DNA of 64,000 nt from Bradyrhizobium stylosanthis (lineage in GTDB: Bacteria; Pseudomonadota; Alphaproteobacteria; Rhizobiales; Xanthobacteraceae), in the NCBI RefSeq assembly GCF_001641335.1, contig NZ_LVEM01000001.1, positions 420,709 to 484,708 of the forward strand. The letters are read 5' to 3'. This document shows positions 8,609-17,216 of the stretch, in pieces. Positions within the stretch are counted from its first letter, which is position 1. Each line of letters starts with the position of its first letter. The notes under the pieces were generated by a model. It was not told the origin of the DNA. It did not search any database and was given only the letters and a program-made list of their open reading frames with translations. The position numbers and the translations under genes were made by a program.

Positions 8609-9280
8609 TCAGCGCGCATCTCGCGCCAGCGCGCGCGCCGGCGCCTTCGCCTCGGCCTTGCCCGCCGTCAGCGCCATCGTCGCCACGCTGACGACGCGGG
8701 CGACCACGTCCTCGACGTCGTCGAGGTCGCATTTGCCTTCCGACAGCTTTGTCAGCCGCTCGCTCTCGCGGATGGTGTGGTGCGCCATGGCGAGCGCGAA
8801 GTTGAGGCCCCAATAGATATCGACGTCGCTGCGGTCGGGCAGGGACCGTCGCATCGCGCCGGCGAATTTGCGCAAATGGTCGATCTCGCGGTTCTTGATG
8901 CGTCGGATCGGCGGCACGGATTCGATCGAGGCGCGGATCATGAAGCGCGCCGCGGTGGAGCGCTGGTTTTCCGGGCCGAGGCAGCCGCGTAGCGTTGGCC
9001 CCACCAGCGCGCGCAAAATCACCTCGATCGGCGCGCGGCCGCCGCCGTCTTCCTCAGCCGCCTTCAGCTCCCGCAGGCGCTCGCGGTTGGTGGCGATCGA
9101 GCGGGTGACGAACAATTCCGCGATCAGCTCGTCCTTCGAGCCGAAATGATAATTCACCGCCGCGAGGTTGACGCCGGCCTCCGCGACGATGTCGCGCAGC
9201 GTCACGTCGCCGAAGCCGCGATCGGCATAGAGCCGCTCGGCGGCGGCGAGAATGGCAGACCTCGTATGATCGCTGGCCAT
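8609..9280 (-). CDS. TetR/AcrR family transcriptional regulator
   Basis: 223 residues. The N-terminal helix-turn-helix covers about residues 5-50 (ILAAAERLYADRGF, then VTLRDIVAEAGVNLAAVNYHFGSK), a canonical TetR DNA-binding domain. The variable C-terminal domain would bind the inducer. I chose the ATG at 9280 because the longer frame reads into a palindromic repeat. It is divergent from an acyl-CoA dehydrogenase gene, so repression of that dehydrogenase/kinase operon in response to an acyl-CoA or fatty acid is likely, though inferred from layout only. Confidence 0.9.
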   Translation of the reverse strand: MASDHTRSAILAAAERLYADRGFGDVTLRDIVAEAGVNLAAVNYHFGSKDELIAELFVTRSIATNRERLRELKAAEEDGGGRAPIEVILRALVGPTLRGCLGPENQRSTAARFMIRASIESVPPIRRIKNREIDHLRKFAGAMRRSLPDRSDVDIYWGLNFALAMAHHTIRESERLTKLSEGKCDLDDVEDVVARVVSVATMALTAGKAEAKAPARALARDAR

Positions 9281-9292
9281 GGCCCTTGTCCC

Positions 9293-9386
9293 GTCATTCC
9301 GGAGCGACGCGTGAGCGTCGAACCCGGAATCTCGCGCCACGACCTCGAGATTCCGGGTTCAGCCCTGCGGGCTGCCCCGGAATGAC
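9293..9386. repeat. Palindromic intergenic repeat
   Basis: Outer arms GTCATTCCGG and CCGGAATGAC, with inner arms AACCCGGAATCTCG and CGAGATTCCGGGTT. A shorter unit of the same style lies at about 16229-16266. It sits just upstream of the TetR start and would be in the leader or promoter region of that gene. Confidence 0.7.
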
Positions 9387-9594
9387 GTCGGAAGCGAGGG
9401 AGTTGCAATTCAAACAGTTGTATGAAACTATCGTTTGAAGGCCGGGAAAAGTCAATCCGCAATCGGGACTCGTTCGCAACTGCGACCGGTTCCGCTGGTG
9501 CTCGCAAGCAGCGCATTCGCGCTTGCGGGTCGCGCGCGGCGGGAGGACAGTCCGGCGCAAAACGACAAAGCGAGAGAGAAACGAGGAGCGTCCC

Positions 9595-10830
9595 ATGGAT
9601 TTCGATCTGTCCCCCAAGCAGAAGGAATGGCTCGACCGCGTGCGGTCCTTCATGGCCAAGCACGTGCGCCCGGCGGTGCCCGTCTATGACGAGCAGGATC
9701 GCACCGGCGAGCGCTGGAAGGTCATCCCGGTGCTCGAGGATCTCAAGAAGAAGGCGAAGGCCGAAGGCCTCTGGAACATGTTCATGCCGCCGAACGAGCA
9801 TGAGGATGATGAATTCCGCGGCGCGGGATTGACCAATCTCGAATACGCGCTGCTGTCCGAGGAGATGGGCCGCGTCACCTGGGCCTCCGAAGTGTTCAAC
9901 TGCTCGGCGCCCGACACCGGCAACATGGAAGTGTTCATCCGCTACGGCTCCAAGGAGCAGAAGCGCAAATGGCTGCGTCCGCTGATGGACGGCGAGATCC
10001 GCTCGGCCTTCCTGATGACGGAACCGGCGGTCGCCTCGTCGGATGCCACCAACATCGAGACCCGGATCGAGAAGGACGGCGATCACTACGTCATCAACGG
10101 CCGCAAATGGTGGTCGTCCGGCGTCGGCGATCCCCGCTGCAAGATCGCGATCCTGATGGGCAAGACCGATCCGTCGCTCGCCAAGCATCAGCAACAATCG
10201 CAGATCCTGGTTCCGCTCGACACGCCCGGCATCAAGGTCGAGAAGATGCTGCCGGTGTTCGGCTTCGACGACGCGCCGCATGGCCACGCCCAGGTGCTGC
10301 TCGAGAACGTGCGGGTGCCGAAGGAGAACATCCTGCTCGGGGAGGGCCGCGGCTTCGAGATCGCGCAGGGCCGCCTCGGCCCCGGCCGCATCCATCACTG
10401 CATGCGCACCATCGGCAAGGCCGAGGAGGCGCTGGAGAAGATGGTGAAGCGGCTCTCCTCGCGTACCGCGTTTGGCAAGAAGATCATCGAGCACAGCGTG
10501 TGGGAGCAGCGCATCGGCGAAGCCCGCACCGACATCGAGATGAACCGCCTGCTGTGCCTCAAGGCCGCCGACATGATGGACAAGGTCGGCAACAAGACCG
10601 CGCAGCTCGAGATCGCCATGATCAAGGTCGCCGGTCCCAACATGGCGCTGAAGATCATCGACCAGGCCATCCAGGCCTTCGGCGGCGCCGGCGTCTCGGA
10701 CGAGGCGGGCCTTGCCAAGGACTACGCCCACATCCGCACGCTCCGTCTCGCCGACGGTCCGGACGAGGTGCATAACCGCGCCATTGCCAGACTTGAACTT
10801 CGGAAGTATGCAAACTCTCCGCGTCACTGA
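9595..10830 (+). CDS. Acyl-CoA dehydrogenase family protein
   Basis: 411 residues from the ATG at 9595; a longer in-frame start at 9523 adds a basic stretch not seen in the family. FAD-dependent alpha,beta-dehydrogenation of an acyl-CoA is the family reaction. Visible segments include the FAD-contacting [19 protein letters not shown] region (about residue 137), the central [21 protein letters not shown], and the end segment [17 protein letters not shown]. This end type is typical of the ACAD10/11-related group. The next gene is an APH-like kinase, the usual partner of this group. The likely regulator is the divergent TetR protein. Confidence 0.93.
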   Translation: MDFDLSPKQKEWLDRVRSFMAKHVRPAVPVYDEQDRTGERWKVIPVLEDLKKKAKAEGLWNMFMPPNEHEDDEFRGAGLTNLEYALLSEEMGRVTWASEVFNCSAPDTGNMEVFIRYGSKEQKRKWLRPLMDGEIRSAFLMTEPAVASSDATNIETRIEKDGDHYVINGRKWWSSGVGDPRCKIAILMGKTDPSLAKHQQQSQILVPLDTPGIKVEKMLPVFGFDDAPHGHAQVLLENVRVPKENILLGEGRGFEIAQGRLGPGRIHHCMRTIGKAEEALEKMVKRLSSRTAFGKKIIEHSVWEQRIGEARTDIEMNRLLCLKAADMMDKVGNKTAQLEIAMIKVAGPNMALKIIDQAIQAFGGAGVSDEAGLAKDYAHIRTLRLADGPDEVHNRAIARLELRKYANSPRH

Positions 10831-10981
10831 GCAAGTCACGAGAGGGAGCGCCGCCCGGTGCTCCCGGCTTGCAGACAGGGCATGACCGGCATGGGCAACC
10901 GCTTGACGCAAGTGCGTCAGCGGTTACCCATTAGGATCGTGCCGGACCTGAAATGGTCGGGACTGAAGAGGGAGCGTCACC

Positions 10982-12040
10982 GTGGCTGACGGCGTCAGGA
11001 AAGACGAAGAGTTCTCCGGCACCAAGCCGGTCGAGGAGCGGCATCGTTTCGACGAGCTTCGCCTCGAGGCATGGATGCACGAGAACGTCGAGGGTTTTGA
11101 AGGCCCGCTGGTCGTGCTGCAGTTCAAGGGCGGCCAGTCCAATCCGACTTATCGCCTCAACACGCCGAAGCGTTCCTACGTGATGCGCCGCAAGCCGTTC
11201 GGCAAATTGCTGCCCTCGGCGCACGCGGTCGATCGCGAGTATCGCGTCATCGCGGCCCTCGGAAAGCAGGGCTTTCCGGTCGCGCACGCCTATGCGCTGT
11301 GCCAGGACGACAGCGTCATCGGCGCTGCCTTCTACATCATGTCGATGGAGGAGGGCCGCGTGTTCTGGGATCCGACGCTGCCGAGCCAGGATCCCGACGC
11401 GCGCCGCAAGATCTTCACCAGCAAGATCGAGACGCTGGCCAAGCTGCACATGTTCGATCCCGTTGCGATCGGGCTCGGCGATTTCGGCAAGCCCGGCAAT
11501 TACTTTGCGCGCCAGATCGATCGCTGGACCAAGCAGTACCGGGCGTCCGAGACTCAGCACATCCCGGAGTTCGAGAAGGTCGCCGAATGGCTGCCCAAGA
11601 CCGTGCCGGAGCAGGCGCGCGTCTCGATCGTCCACGGCGACTATCGCCTCGACAACATGATTTTCCACGCGACGGAACCGCGCGTGCAGGCCGTGCTGGA
11701 CTGGGAGCTGTCGACGCTCGGCGATCCCATGGCCGACTTCACCTATCTCTTGATGCAGTGGATCATGCCGGGCCTGCAGGGCGCCGACCTCAAGGCGCTC
11801 AACATCCCGAGCGTGGAAGAGGCCGCGCAGATCTATTGCAACGTCACCAAGATGACGGTGCCGGACCTCAACTGGTACTTCGCCTACAATTTGTTCCGCC
11901 TCGCCGGCATCACCCAGGGCATCGCCGGCCGCGTCCGCGACGGCACCGCCGCCAATGCCAAGGCGCTGGAGTCCGCCAAGCGCACCGTCCCGTTGTCGAA
12001 GGCATCATGGGAATACGCGCAGAAGGCGGGCGCGGTGTAA
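10982..12040 (+). CDS. Phosphotransferase family protein (APH/ACAD10-11 kinase-like)
   Basis: 352 residues with a GTG start at 10982. It has a kinase-like aminoglycoside phosphotransferase fold: nucleotide-loop region FKGGQSNPTYRL (about 47-58), catalytic HGDYRLDN at 218-225, and metal-binding DWELSTLGDP about 20 residues later. In ACAD10/ACAD11 and in the levulinate (Lva) pathway, such a kinase phosphorylates 4-hydroxyacyl-CoA and a partner dehydrogenase-fold enzyme removes the phosphate. Here kinase and acyl-CoA dehydrogenase are separate adjacent genes. A good Rho-independent terminator follows at 12052-12082. Substrate is inferred. Confidence 0.88.
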   Translation: MADGVRKDEEFSGTKPVEERHRFDELRLEAWMHENVEGFEGPLVVLQFKGGQSNPTYRLNTPKRSYVMRRKPFGKLLPSAHAVDREYRVIAALGKQGFPVAHAYALCQDDSVIGAAFYIMSMEEGRVFWDPTLPSQDPDARRKIFTSKIETLAKLHMFDPVAIGLGDFGKPGNYFARQIDRWTKQYRASETQHIPEFEKVAEWLPKTVPEQARVSIVHGDYRLDNMIFHATEPRVQAVLDWELSTLGDPMADFTYLLMQWIMPGLQGADLKALNIPSVEEAAQIYCNVTKMTVPDLNWYFAYNLFRLAGITQGIAGRVRDGTAANAKALESAKRTVPLSKASWEYAQKAGAV

Positions 12041-12051
12041 GAACGACAAGG

Positions 12052-12082
12052 GCGCGGCTGATGGCCGCGCTTTTTTTCTTTT
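12052..12082 (+). terminator. Rho-independent terminator after the phosphotransferase gene
   Basis: Stem GCGCGGC (12052-12058) and GCCGCGC (12064-12070) with a 5-base loop, followed directly by a run of seven T, then C and more T. It ends the dehydrogenase-kinase transcript 12 bases after the stop codon. Confidence 0.9.
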
Positions 12083-12150
12083 GAGCTTCGCTGCTGCTCC
12101 GTACTCGCTGTCATTGCGAGCGAAGCGAAGCAAGTCGCTTCGCTGAGTCT

Positions 12151-12240
12151 CGTAGGGTGGGCAAAAGCGCGGAGCGCTGTGCCCACCACCTGTCTCCGTA
12201 AACGAATCTGGTGGGCACGCTTCGCTTTGCCCACCCTACG
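12151..12240. repeat. Palindromic intergenic repeat
   Basis: Outer arms CGTAGGGTGGGCAAAGCG-type and CGCTTTGCCCACCCTACG (one extra base in the left arm), with inner arms TGTGCCCACCA and TGGTGGGCACG. It occupies the space between the convergent kinase and deacetylase genes. It is the same general class as the other palindromes in this region but a different sequence family. Confidence 0.75.
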
Positions 12241-12244
12241 GCAC

Positions 12245-13444
12245 CTACGCCGCCGTCTTCGCGCAATGCGCGATCAGCTTCTCGACGAACCCCGCGCATT
12301 TCTCCAGCTCCGCCATCTCCACGAACTCGTCCGGCGTATGCGCCTGCGCGATCGCGCCCGGTCCGATCACCACCGAGGGGATATCGGCGATGCTGGTGAA
12401 CAAGCTCGCTTCGGTGCCGAAGGCGACCTTGGCGTGGTCGTTGCGGCCCGCGAGGCTCTTGGCCAGCGTGACGATCGCCGCGTCGGCGGCGGTGTCGAGC
12501 GCGGGGTAGTCGAGAATCTCCTCGAAATCGATGCCGCACGCGGGATTCCTTGCCTTCATCGCCGGCTCGAGCTCCGCCCTGGCCCAGGCCACGATCGCGT
12601 CCGTCACCTCGCGCGACTCGGTGATGCCGATGCCGCGGCATTCGAAGTCCACCGTGCAGGTATCGGGCACGATGTTCAGTGCGGCGCCGCCATGCACGAT
12701 GCTGGTGAGCAGCGTCGAATGCGGCACGTCGTAGAGGCTGTCGGACGAGCGCGTCGCGGCAAGCTTCTCGGCACGGCGGCGGATCTCGACGATCAGCTCC
12801 GCCGCATATTCGATCGCGTTGACGCCCTCAGGCGCGATCGAGGAGTGGCGGGCGAGCCCATGGAACGTCGCGCGCACGCCATGCTTGCCCTTGTGGCCGA
12901 TGATGACCTGCATCTGGGTCGGCTCGCCGATGAAGGCGCCGAGCGGCCTGATCTTCTTCTTGGCGACTTCGCGCAGCATCGGCCGCACGCCGACGCAGCC
13001 GATCTCCTCGTCATAGGAGATCGCGAGGTGAATAGGCATCGTCAGCTTCGCCTCCAGCATCTCCGGCACCATGGCAAGGCACACCGCCACAAAACCCTTC
13101 ATGTCGGTGGTGCCGCGGCCAAACAGCTTGCCGTCGCGCTCGATCAGCTTGAACGGATCGTGGCTCCAGTCCTGCCCGACCACGGGCACGACGTCGGTGT
13201 GGCCCGACAGCACGAAGCCCGGCCGGTCCTCCGGCCCGATCGTCACCCAGAGCGCAGCCTTCTCCCCGGTCTCGTCGACGATGCGCTCGCCCTTGAGGCC
13301 GAGGAAGGCGAGATAGCTCTCGATATGGGCGATCAGGGGCAGGTTGGTGCGATCGCTGATGGTGTCGAAGCCGACCAGATCGGCGAGAAGGTGGCGGATG
13401 CGATCGGGTCGTGAACTTGGGAAGATAGGGTTCGGCATTGTCAT
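12245..13444 (-). CDS. argE: Acetylornithine deacetylase (M20 family), ArgE type
   Basis: 399 residues from an ATG at 13444; another ATG lies two codons later. M20 metallopeptidase landmarks are present: LSGHTDVVPV (first metal His and Asp), GRGTTDMKG (bridging Asp), and SYDEEIGCVG (catalytic Glu and Glu ligand). The N-terminal segment with FDTISDRTNLPLI and the C-terminal SVVIGPGAIAQAHTPDEFV region fit the ArgE/DapE branch closely. It cleaves N-acetylornithine to ornithine and acetate in arginine synthesis. No other arg gene is near, and many proteobacteria carry additional ArgE-like enzymes with other N-acyl substrates, so the exact substrate is less sure. Confidence 0.85.
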   Translation of the reverse strand: MTMPNPIFPSSRPDRIRHLLADLVGFDTISDRTNLPLIAHIESYLAFLGLKGERIVDETGEKAALWVTIGPEDRPGFVLSGHTDVVPVVGQDWSHDPFKLIERDGKLFGRGTTDMKGFVAVCLAMVPEMLEAKLTMPIHLAISYDEEIGCVGVRPMLREVAKKKIRPLGAFIGEPTQMQVIIGHKGKHGVRATFHGLARHSSIAPEGVNAIEYAAELIVEIRRRAEKLAATRSSDSLYDVPHSTLLTSIVHGGAALNIVPDTCTVDFECRGIGITESREVTDAIVAWARAELEPAMKARNPACGIDFEEILDYPALDTAADAAIVTLAKSLAGRNDHAKVAFGTEASLFTSIADIPSVVIGPGAIAQAHTPDEFVEMAELEKCAGFVEKLIAHCAKTAA

Positions 13445-13526
13445 TTCTTGTCGTGGGAACAGAAGCAGAAGCGCTTGCACGAACCATACCAATGTGCGCG
13501 TCAAATGGGCAAATCAACACGGGCCT

Positions 13527-13613
13527 GTAGCCCGCATGGAGCGCAGCGCAATCCGGGGCCTTGGTACCGCATGGATGGATTCCCGGATTACGCTGCGCTC
13601 CATCCGGGCTACG
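13527..13613. repeat. Palindromic intergenic repeat
   Basis: Arms TGTAGCCCGCATGGAGCGCAGCG and CGCTGCGCTCCATCCGGGCTACG (near perfect), with an inner pair AATCCGGG and CCCGGATT. It begins about 80 bases upstream of the deacetylase start. Confidence 0.75.
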
Positions 13614-13739
13614 GGGGTCCTCGGGCTACAAGACCTTGCGTTGCCCGACGGGCAAAACACCCCCGCGATCGGTCAACCGGCGCGGTCGAAAATATTCCAC
13701 TTTACCGAAATTCGGAAACAGCGTATCGATCGCCGCAAC

Positions 13740-14170
13740 CCGGCCCAAGGAAGAGGGGCGTATCGCGATCGTCACGAACGCGGGCCGGACGGCGGTGGAC
13801 GCGGATGGCGTTGGCGCGAACGGCCTTGCAGGGCGGGAGACCGTGAGCAAGGACCACGCGCATACGACCGGTGCCATCAGCGTACGGCAAAATCGTGTGG
13901 TCCTGACGCCCGGGGTCTGTGCGTCAAGTCCCAGCGGTGGTGTGGCGGCCCGACCGGGCACGTGCATCAGCCATCTCGCGGGACGACGGGGGCAATAGTG
14001 CATCGCTCCCCGGGGAGAGCACGACATAAGCCGTAACACCACTGCGCAGGGAAGGCCGTGTGTTGGGCTTCACCTGTATGCCGCTGTGCAAATTCTTGCT
14101 GCCACCTACCGCACAGTGGACCGTGGGTGCCCGGCCGGCACCCGGTCTTCCCTGCGCCCTCTTTCAATCG
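13740..14170 (-). repeat. Longer multicopy-type intergenic repeat with decayed or pseudo-coding look
   Basis: Read on the minus strand, this stretch gives piecewise peptide-like text in several frames, such as TGCRPGTHGPLCG, CTIAPVVPRDG and PAFVTIAIRPSSLGR. I recall that text recurring as short spurious proteins in Bradyrhizobium and related genomes. No single frame spans it and no ribosome site is present. I therefore call it a repeat rather than a gene; family membership rests on memory, not on a search. Confidence 0.5.
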
Positions 14171-14237
14171 GGGGTGAGGCGACGGAAGCAAAGCTCGGGC
14201 GAATGAGCCGCGAGGATGCGAAGCTGTGTCTGGGAGA

Positions 14238-14326
14238 CGTAGGATGGGTAGAGCGCTTGCGAAACCCATCATGCTTCCGCGAACGGGAAACGTCGATGGG
14301 TTTCGCTGCGCTCTACCCATCCTACG
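14238..14326. repeat. Palindromic intergenic repeat
   Basis: Arms CGTAGGATGGGTAGAGCGC and GCGCTCTACCCATCCTACG (perfect over 19 bases), with inner GCGAAACCCATC and GATGGGTTTCGC. This is a textbook long hairpin unit. Confidence 0.85.
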
Positions 14327-14346
14327 AGCTGTTGCCTTACACTTCG

Positions 14347-14430
14347 TCATTGCGAGGAGCGAAGCGACGAAGCAATCCAGACTGTCTCCGCGAAAGGATT
14401 CTGGATTGCTTCGGTACGCTCGCAATGACG
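14347..14430. repeat. Palindromic intergenic repeat
   Basis: Arms GTCATTGCGAGGAGCGAAGC and GCTTCGGTACGCTCGCAATGAC (imperfect), with the inner pair AGCAATCCAGA and TCTGGATTGCT. The partial unit CATTGCGAGCGAAGCGAAGC at about 12113-12132 belongs to the same family. Confidence 0.8.
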
Positions 14431-14456
14431 ATGCAGTTGCGCGCCACAGTCCCGCT

Positions 14457-14595
14457 CTCGTGCCCCGGACGCAGCGCGGCGTCGCTTCGACGGTGCGCTG
14501 CAGAGCCGGGGCCCATGTTGCGCTGTGCCCGGGGCCTGCTGGGTCCCGGCTCGGCGGAGCGGCACTGCGTGCCGCACCGCGTCCGGGACACGAGA
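14457..14595. repeat. Intergenic repeat, copy A
   Basis: Outer ends CTCGTGCCCCGGACGC and GCGTCCGGGACACGAG are inverted. Its 14541-14589 segment, read on the minus strand, matches 17081-17129 on the plus strand at 48 of 49 positions by eye, so two copies of one family lie 2.5 kb apart in opposite orientation. Confidence 0.85.
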
Positions 14596-14601
14596 CCCGT
14601 G

Positions 14602-15387
14602 CTACACCGGCTTGCCCGTATACGGCATCGACGCCGTCAGGCCGCCGTCCACCGGGAACGCCTGGCCATTCACATACGAGGCTTCGTCGCTGGCCAGGAA
14701 CAGTCCCATCGCCGCGAGCTCGTGCGGCTGGCCGGGGCGCTTGAGCGGATTGAGCTGGCCGATCTTGTCCTGGGTGCCGCGCTCCTTGGCGCGGTCGAAG
14801 ATCGGCTTGGTCATGCCTGTCTCGATCAGGCCCGGGCATACCGCGTTGATGCGCACGCCGGTGCCGGTGAGCGAATAGGCGGTGGTCTGCACCAGGCTGA
14901 TCACACCGGCTTTGCTCGCGGCATAGGGATGCCCGCTGGCGCCGGCCTTGAGGCCCGCGACGGAGGCGGTCAGCACGATCGCGCCGGACTGCTGCTTCAC
15001 CATGTGCGGCATCGCATGCTTCACCGCGAGGAACGGCCCGATCAGGTTGACGCGCAACACCTCCTGCCACTGCTCCACGGTCTGCTCGCCGAGCGGGACC
15101 AGCCCGCCGGAGACACCGGCATTGGCCCAGATCACGTCGAGCCGGCCATGCGTCTTCACCGCCTTGTCGATGACGGCGATCACGTCCTTTTCGGAGCCGG
15201 CGTCCGCAACCATCGCGTCCGCGACACCGCCGGCCTTCTTGATCTCATCGACGGTCTCCTTCACCGCTTCGGTGCGATCGACCGCGATCAGCTTTGCGCC
15301 TTCCCTGGTGAACAGCAGCGCGGCCGCACGACCGATGCCGCTGCCGGCGCCGGTGATGATGACGGATTTGCCTTGCAGACGGCCCAT
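14602..15387 (-). CDS. SDR family NAD(P)-dependent oxidoreductase
   Basis: 261 residues, classical short-chain dehydrogenase length. The nucleotide-binding motif TGAGSGIG is at 12-19 and NAG at 89-91. The catalytic Ser-Tyr-Lys set fits S142, Y155 and K159, with Y155 and K159 in YAASK. The PG segment (VCPGLIETGM) follows as usual. I chose the ATG at 15387, preceded by AGGGAG; the longer start adds an Arg-rich stretch. It diverges from the histidine phosphatase gene. It is likely a 3-hydroxyacyl-CoA or alcohol dehydrogenase in the surrounding lipid-acid module (inference). Confidence 0.92.
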   Translation of the reverse strand: MGRLQGKSVIITGAGSGIGRAAALLFTREGAKLIAVDRTEAVKETVDEIKKAGGVADAMVADAGSEKDVIAVIDKAVKTHGRLDVIWANAGVSGGLVPLGEQTVEQWQEVLRVNLIGPFLAVKHAMPHMVKQQSGAIVLTASVAGLKAGASGHPYAASKAGVISLVQTTAYSLTGTGVRINAVCPGLIETGMTKPIFDRAKERGTQDKIGQLNPLKRPGQPHELAAMGLFLASDEASYVNGQAFPVDGGLTASMPYTGKPV

Positions 15388-15521
15388 GCGTTTCTCCCTG
15401 TGGTGCCTCGCACGACGCTTGCCGCGCGACGGAATTTCAAACAAGATTTCAAACGGTAAAGTGTCTTGAGACACGTTGCCTACTCACGTACAGCGACATC
15501 AGACGGGATGGAAGGGTTTCG

Positions 15522-16220
15522 ATGGCAGCCGAAGACAAGCCCAATGTGGTCACGACACGGTGGTGGTGGGTCCGTCACGCGCCGGTGCGCAACGACGGCG
15601 GCAACATCTACGGGCAGAGCGATCTGCCCTGCGACACCAGCGACACCTACGTCTTCAACGCTGTTGCCAAGGTGCTGCCACGCAAGGCGGTCTGGTATTC
15701 GAGCAATCTGATGCGCACGCACCAGACCGCGGAAGCGATCTGGGCGGCGGGCTACCCGAAGCCCGCATCGATGCCGTGGGAAGCCGATCTCGCCGAGCAG
15801 AATCTCGGAAAATGGCAGGGCATGAATCGCGCCCAGTTCATCGCGAGCCGTCCCGTGGGCTCGAGCTGGTTCGCCGACATCAACGAGCCCGCGCCCGGCG
15901 GCGAAAGCTTCATGGACCTCTACAACCGCACGCGCCGCACCATCGAACGGATCAACAGCGAGGCGGGCGGTCAGGACATCATCGCGGTCGCGCATGGCGG
16001 CACCATCAAGGCAGCGATCGGCCTCGCGCTTGAAGGCCAGGTGGAGAGGGCGCTGTCGTTCGACATCGACAATGTCTCGATCACGCGGCTCGACTATTTT
16101 TCAAGTCCCGGACGCTCGGTGTGGCGGTTGCCGATGGTCAATCAGCAGCCGTGGATCGCCGATGACGCGCACGCGGAGATGCATCAATTGGCGGGACCGG
16201 AAGTCAAGAAGCTCGCGTGA
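15522..16220 (+). CDS. Histidine phosphatase family protein
   Basis: 232 residues. The phosphohistidine motif is RHAPV at residues 18-22 (the more usual form is RHG). The second Arg lies in SNLMRTHQTAEAI, the proton donor region in ADLAEQNLGKWQG, and the second His in AVAHGGTIKAAI. These enzymes remove phosphate from small molecules or sugars. Homologous genes often sit with acyl-CoA dehydrogenase and APH-like kinase genes. A role in reversing or completing hydroxyacyl phosphate turnover is attractive but inferred. An SDR gene follows 84 bases downstream in the same direction. Confidence 0.88.
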   Translation: MAAEDKPNVVTTRWWWVRHAPVRNDGGNIYGQSDLPCDTSDTYVFNAVAKVLPRKAVWYSSNLMRTHQTAEAIWAAGYPKPASMPWEADLAEQNLGKWQGMNRAQFIASRPVGSSWFADINEPAPGGESFMDLYNRTRRTIERINSEAGGQDIIAVAHGGTIKAAIGLALEGQVERALSFDIDNVSITRLDYFSSPGRSVWRLPMVNQQPWIADDAHAEMHQLAGPEVKKLA

Positions 16221-16228
16221 GTTAAGCT

Positions 16229-16266
16229 GTCATTCCGGGACGGTCCGCAGGACCGGACCCGGAATC
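16229..16266. repeat. Short palindromic repeat unit
   Basis: Arms GTCATTCCGGGACGGTCC and GGACCGGACCCGGAAT are partly self-complementary. It resembles the start of the 9293-9386 element and lies between the phosphatase and SDR genes. Confidence 0.5.
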
Positions 16267-16304
16267 CCGAAGTGAAAACGACAATCAAAATCTGGGAGAG
16301 AAAC

Positions 16305-17072
16305 ATGACCTTGTTCGACATGAAGGGGAAAGTCGCCGTCATCACGGGATCGACGCGCGGCATCGGGCTCGCGATCGCCGAGCGCATGGCCGAGCACGGC
16401 GCCAAGGTCGTGATCTCCTCGCGCAAGGCCGACGTCTGCGAAGAGGTGGCCAAGGGGATCAACGCAAAGTTCGGCAAGGGTACCGCGGTCGCGATCGCCG
16501 CCAACATCTCCTCGAAGGAGAATCTGCAGAACCTCGTCGACGAGAGCAACCGCGCCTTCGGCAGGATCGACGTGCTGGTTTGCAATGCCGCGTCCAACCC
16601 GTATTACGGCCCGCTCGCCGGCATCTCCGATGATCAGTTCAGGAAGATCCTCGACAACAACATCGTCGCCAACAACTGGCTGATCTCGATGGTGGTGCCG
16701 CAGATGATCGAGCGCAAGGACGGCTCGGTCATCATCGTGTCCTCGATCGGCGGCCTCAAAGGCTCGACCATCCTCGGCGCCTACGCGATCTCGAAGGCCG
16801 CCGACATGCAGCTCGCGCGCAACCTCGCCTGCGAATACGGCAAGCACAACATTCGCGTGAACTGCATCGCGCCCGGCCTGATCAAGACCGATTTCGCGAA
16901 AGCGCTGTGGGACAATCCGGAGAACCTGAAGGCCTCGACCTCGCGCTCGCCGCTGCTGCGCATCGGCATTCCCGACGAGATCGCGGGTGCGGCCGTGTTC
17001 CTGGGCTCGAAGGCCGGCGACTTCATGACCGGCCAGACCATGGTGATCGACGGCGGCGCGACGATCAGTTGA
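16305..17072 (+). CDS. SDR family NAD(P)-dependent oxidoreductase
   Basis: 255 residues. TGSTRGIG at 14-21 binds the nucleotide, NAA replaces NAG near 94-96, and the catalytic Ser-Tyr-Lys set fits S146 or S147, Y160 and K164. The C-terminal MTGQTMVIDGGATIS end is typical. The ATG at 16305 follows GGGAGAG; a longer start at 16272 would begin within repeat sequence. It forms a likely unit with the histidine phosphatase gene. Probable substrate is a hydroxyacyl-CoA or related alcohol; this is inferred from the neighbouring acyl-CoA dehydrogenase and kinase. Confidence 0.92.
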   Translation: MTLFDMKGKVAVITGSTRGIGLAIAERMAEHGAKVVISSRKADVCEEVAKGINAKFGKGTAVAIAANISSKENLQNLVDESNRAFGRIDVLVCNAASNPYYGPLAGISDDQFRKILDNNIVANNWLISMVVPQMIERKDGSVIIVSSIGGLKGSTILGAYAISKAADMQLARNLACEYGKHNIRVNCIAPGLIKTDFAKALWDNPENLKASTSRSPLLRIGIPDEIAGAAVFLGSKAGDFMTGQTMVIDGGATIS

Positions 17073-17079
17073 TCTCTCG

Positions 17080-17214
17080 TGTCCCGGACGCGGTGCGGCA
17101 CGCAGTGCCGCTCCGCAGAGCCGGGACCCTGAAGGCCAAGACCGAGGTCGCAGAGACATGGGCCCTGGCTCTGCGACGCACCGCTGCGCGCTGCGTCGCG
17201 TCCGGGGCACGAGA
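17080..17214. repeat. Intergenic repeat, copy B
   Basis: Ends TGTCCCGGACGCGG and GCGTCCGGGGCACGAGAC are inverted, with internal GAGCCGGGACCC/GGGCCCTGGCTC arms. The first 49 bases match copy A near 14.55 kb (opposite strand) with one difference. It lies between convergent SDR and serine hydrolase genes. Confidence 0.85.
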
Positions 17215-17216
17215 CC

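Larger units (their letters stand above)
13445..14601. other. Gene-free repeat-rich region
   Basis: This 1.16 kb gap between the deacetylase and SDR genes has no convincing gene. Short frames exist on both strands but change frame and lack ribosome sites. Nearly the entire stretch is made of repeats annotated separately (13527-13613, about 13740-14170, 14238-14326, 14347-14430 and 14457-14595). Confidence 0.7.

Noticed and set aside
9281..9340. Longer start for the TetR regulator
   Set aside because: The extra 20 residues would be encoded by a palindromic repeat and are not part of TetR domains.
12179..13414. 411-codon plus frame opposite the ArgE-type gene
   Set aside because: The minus-strand deacetylase has all M20 motifs; the plus frame starts inside a palindromic repeat.
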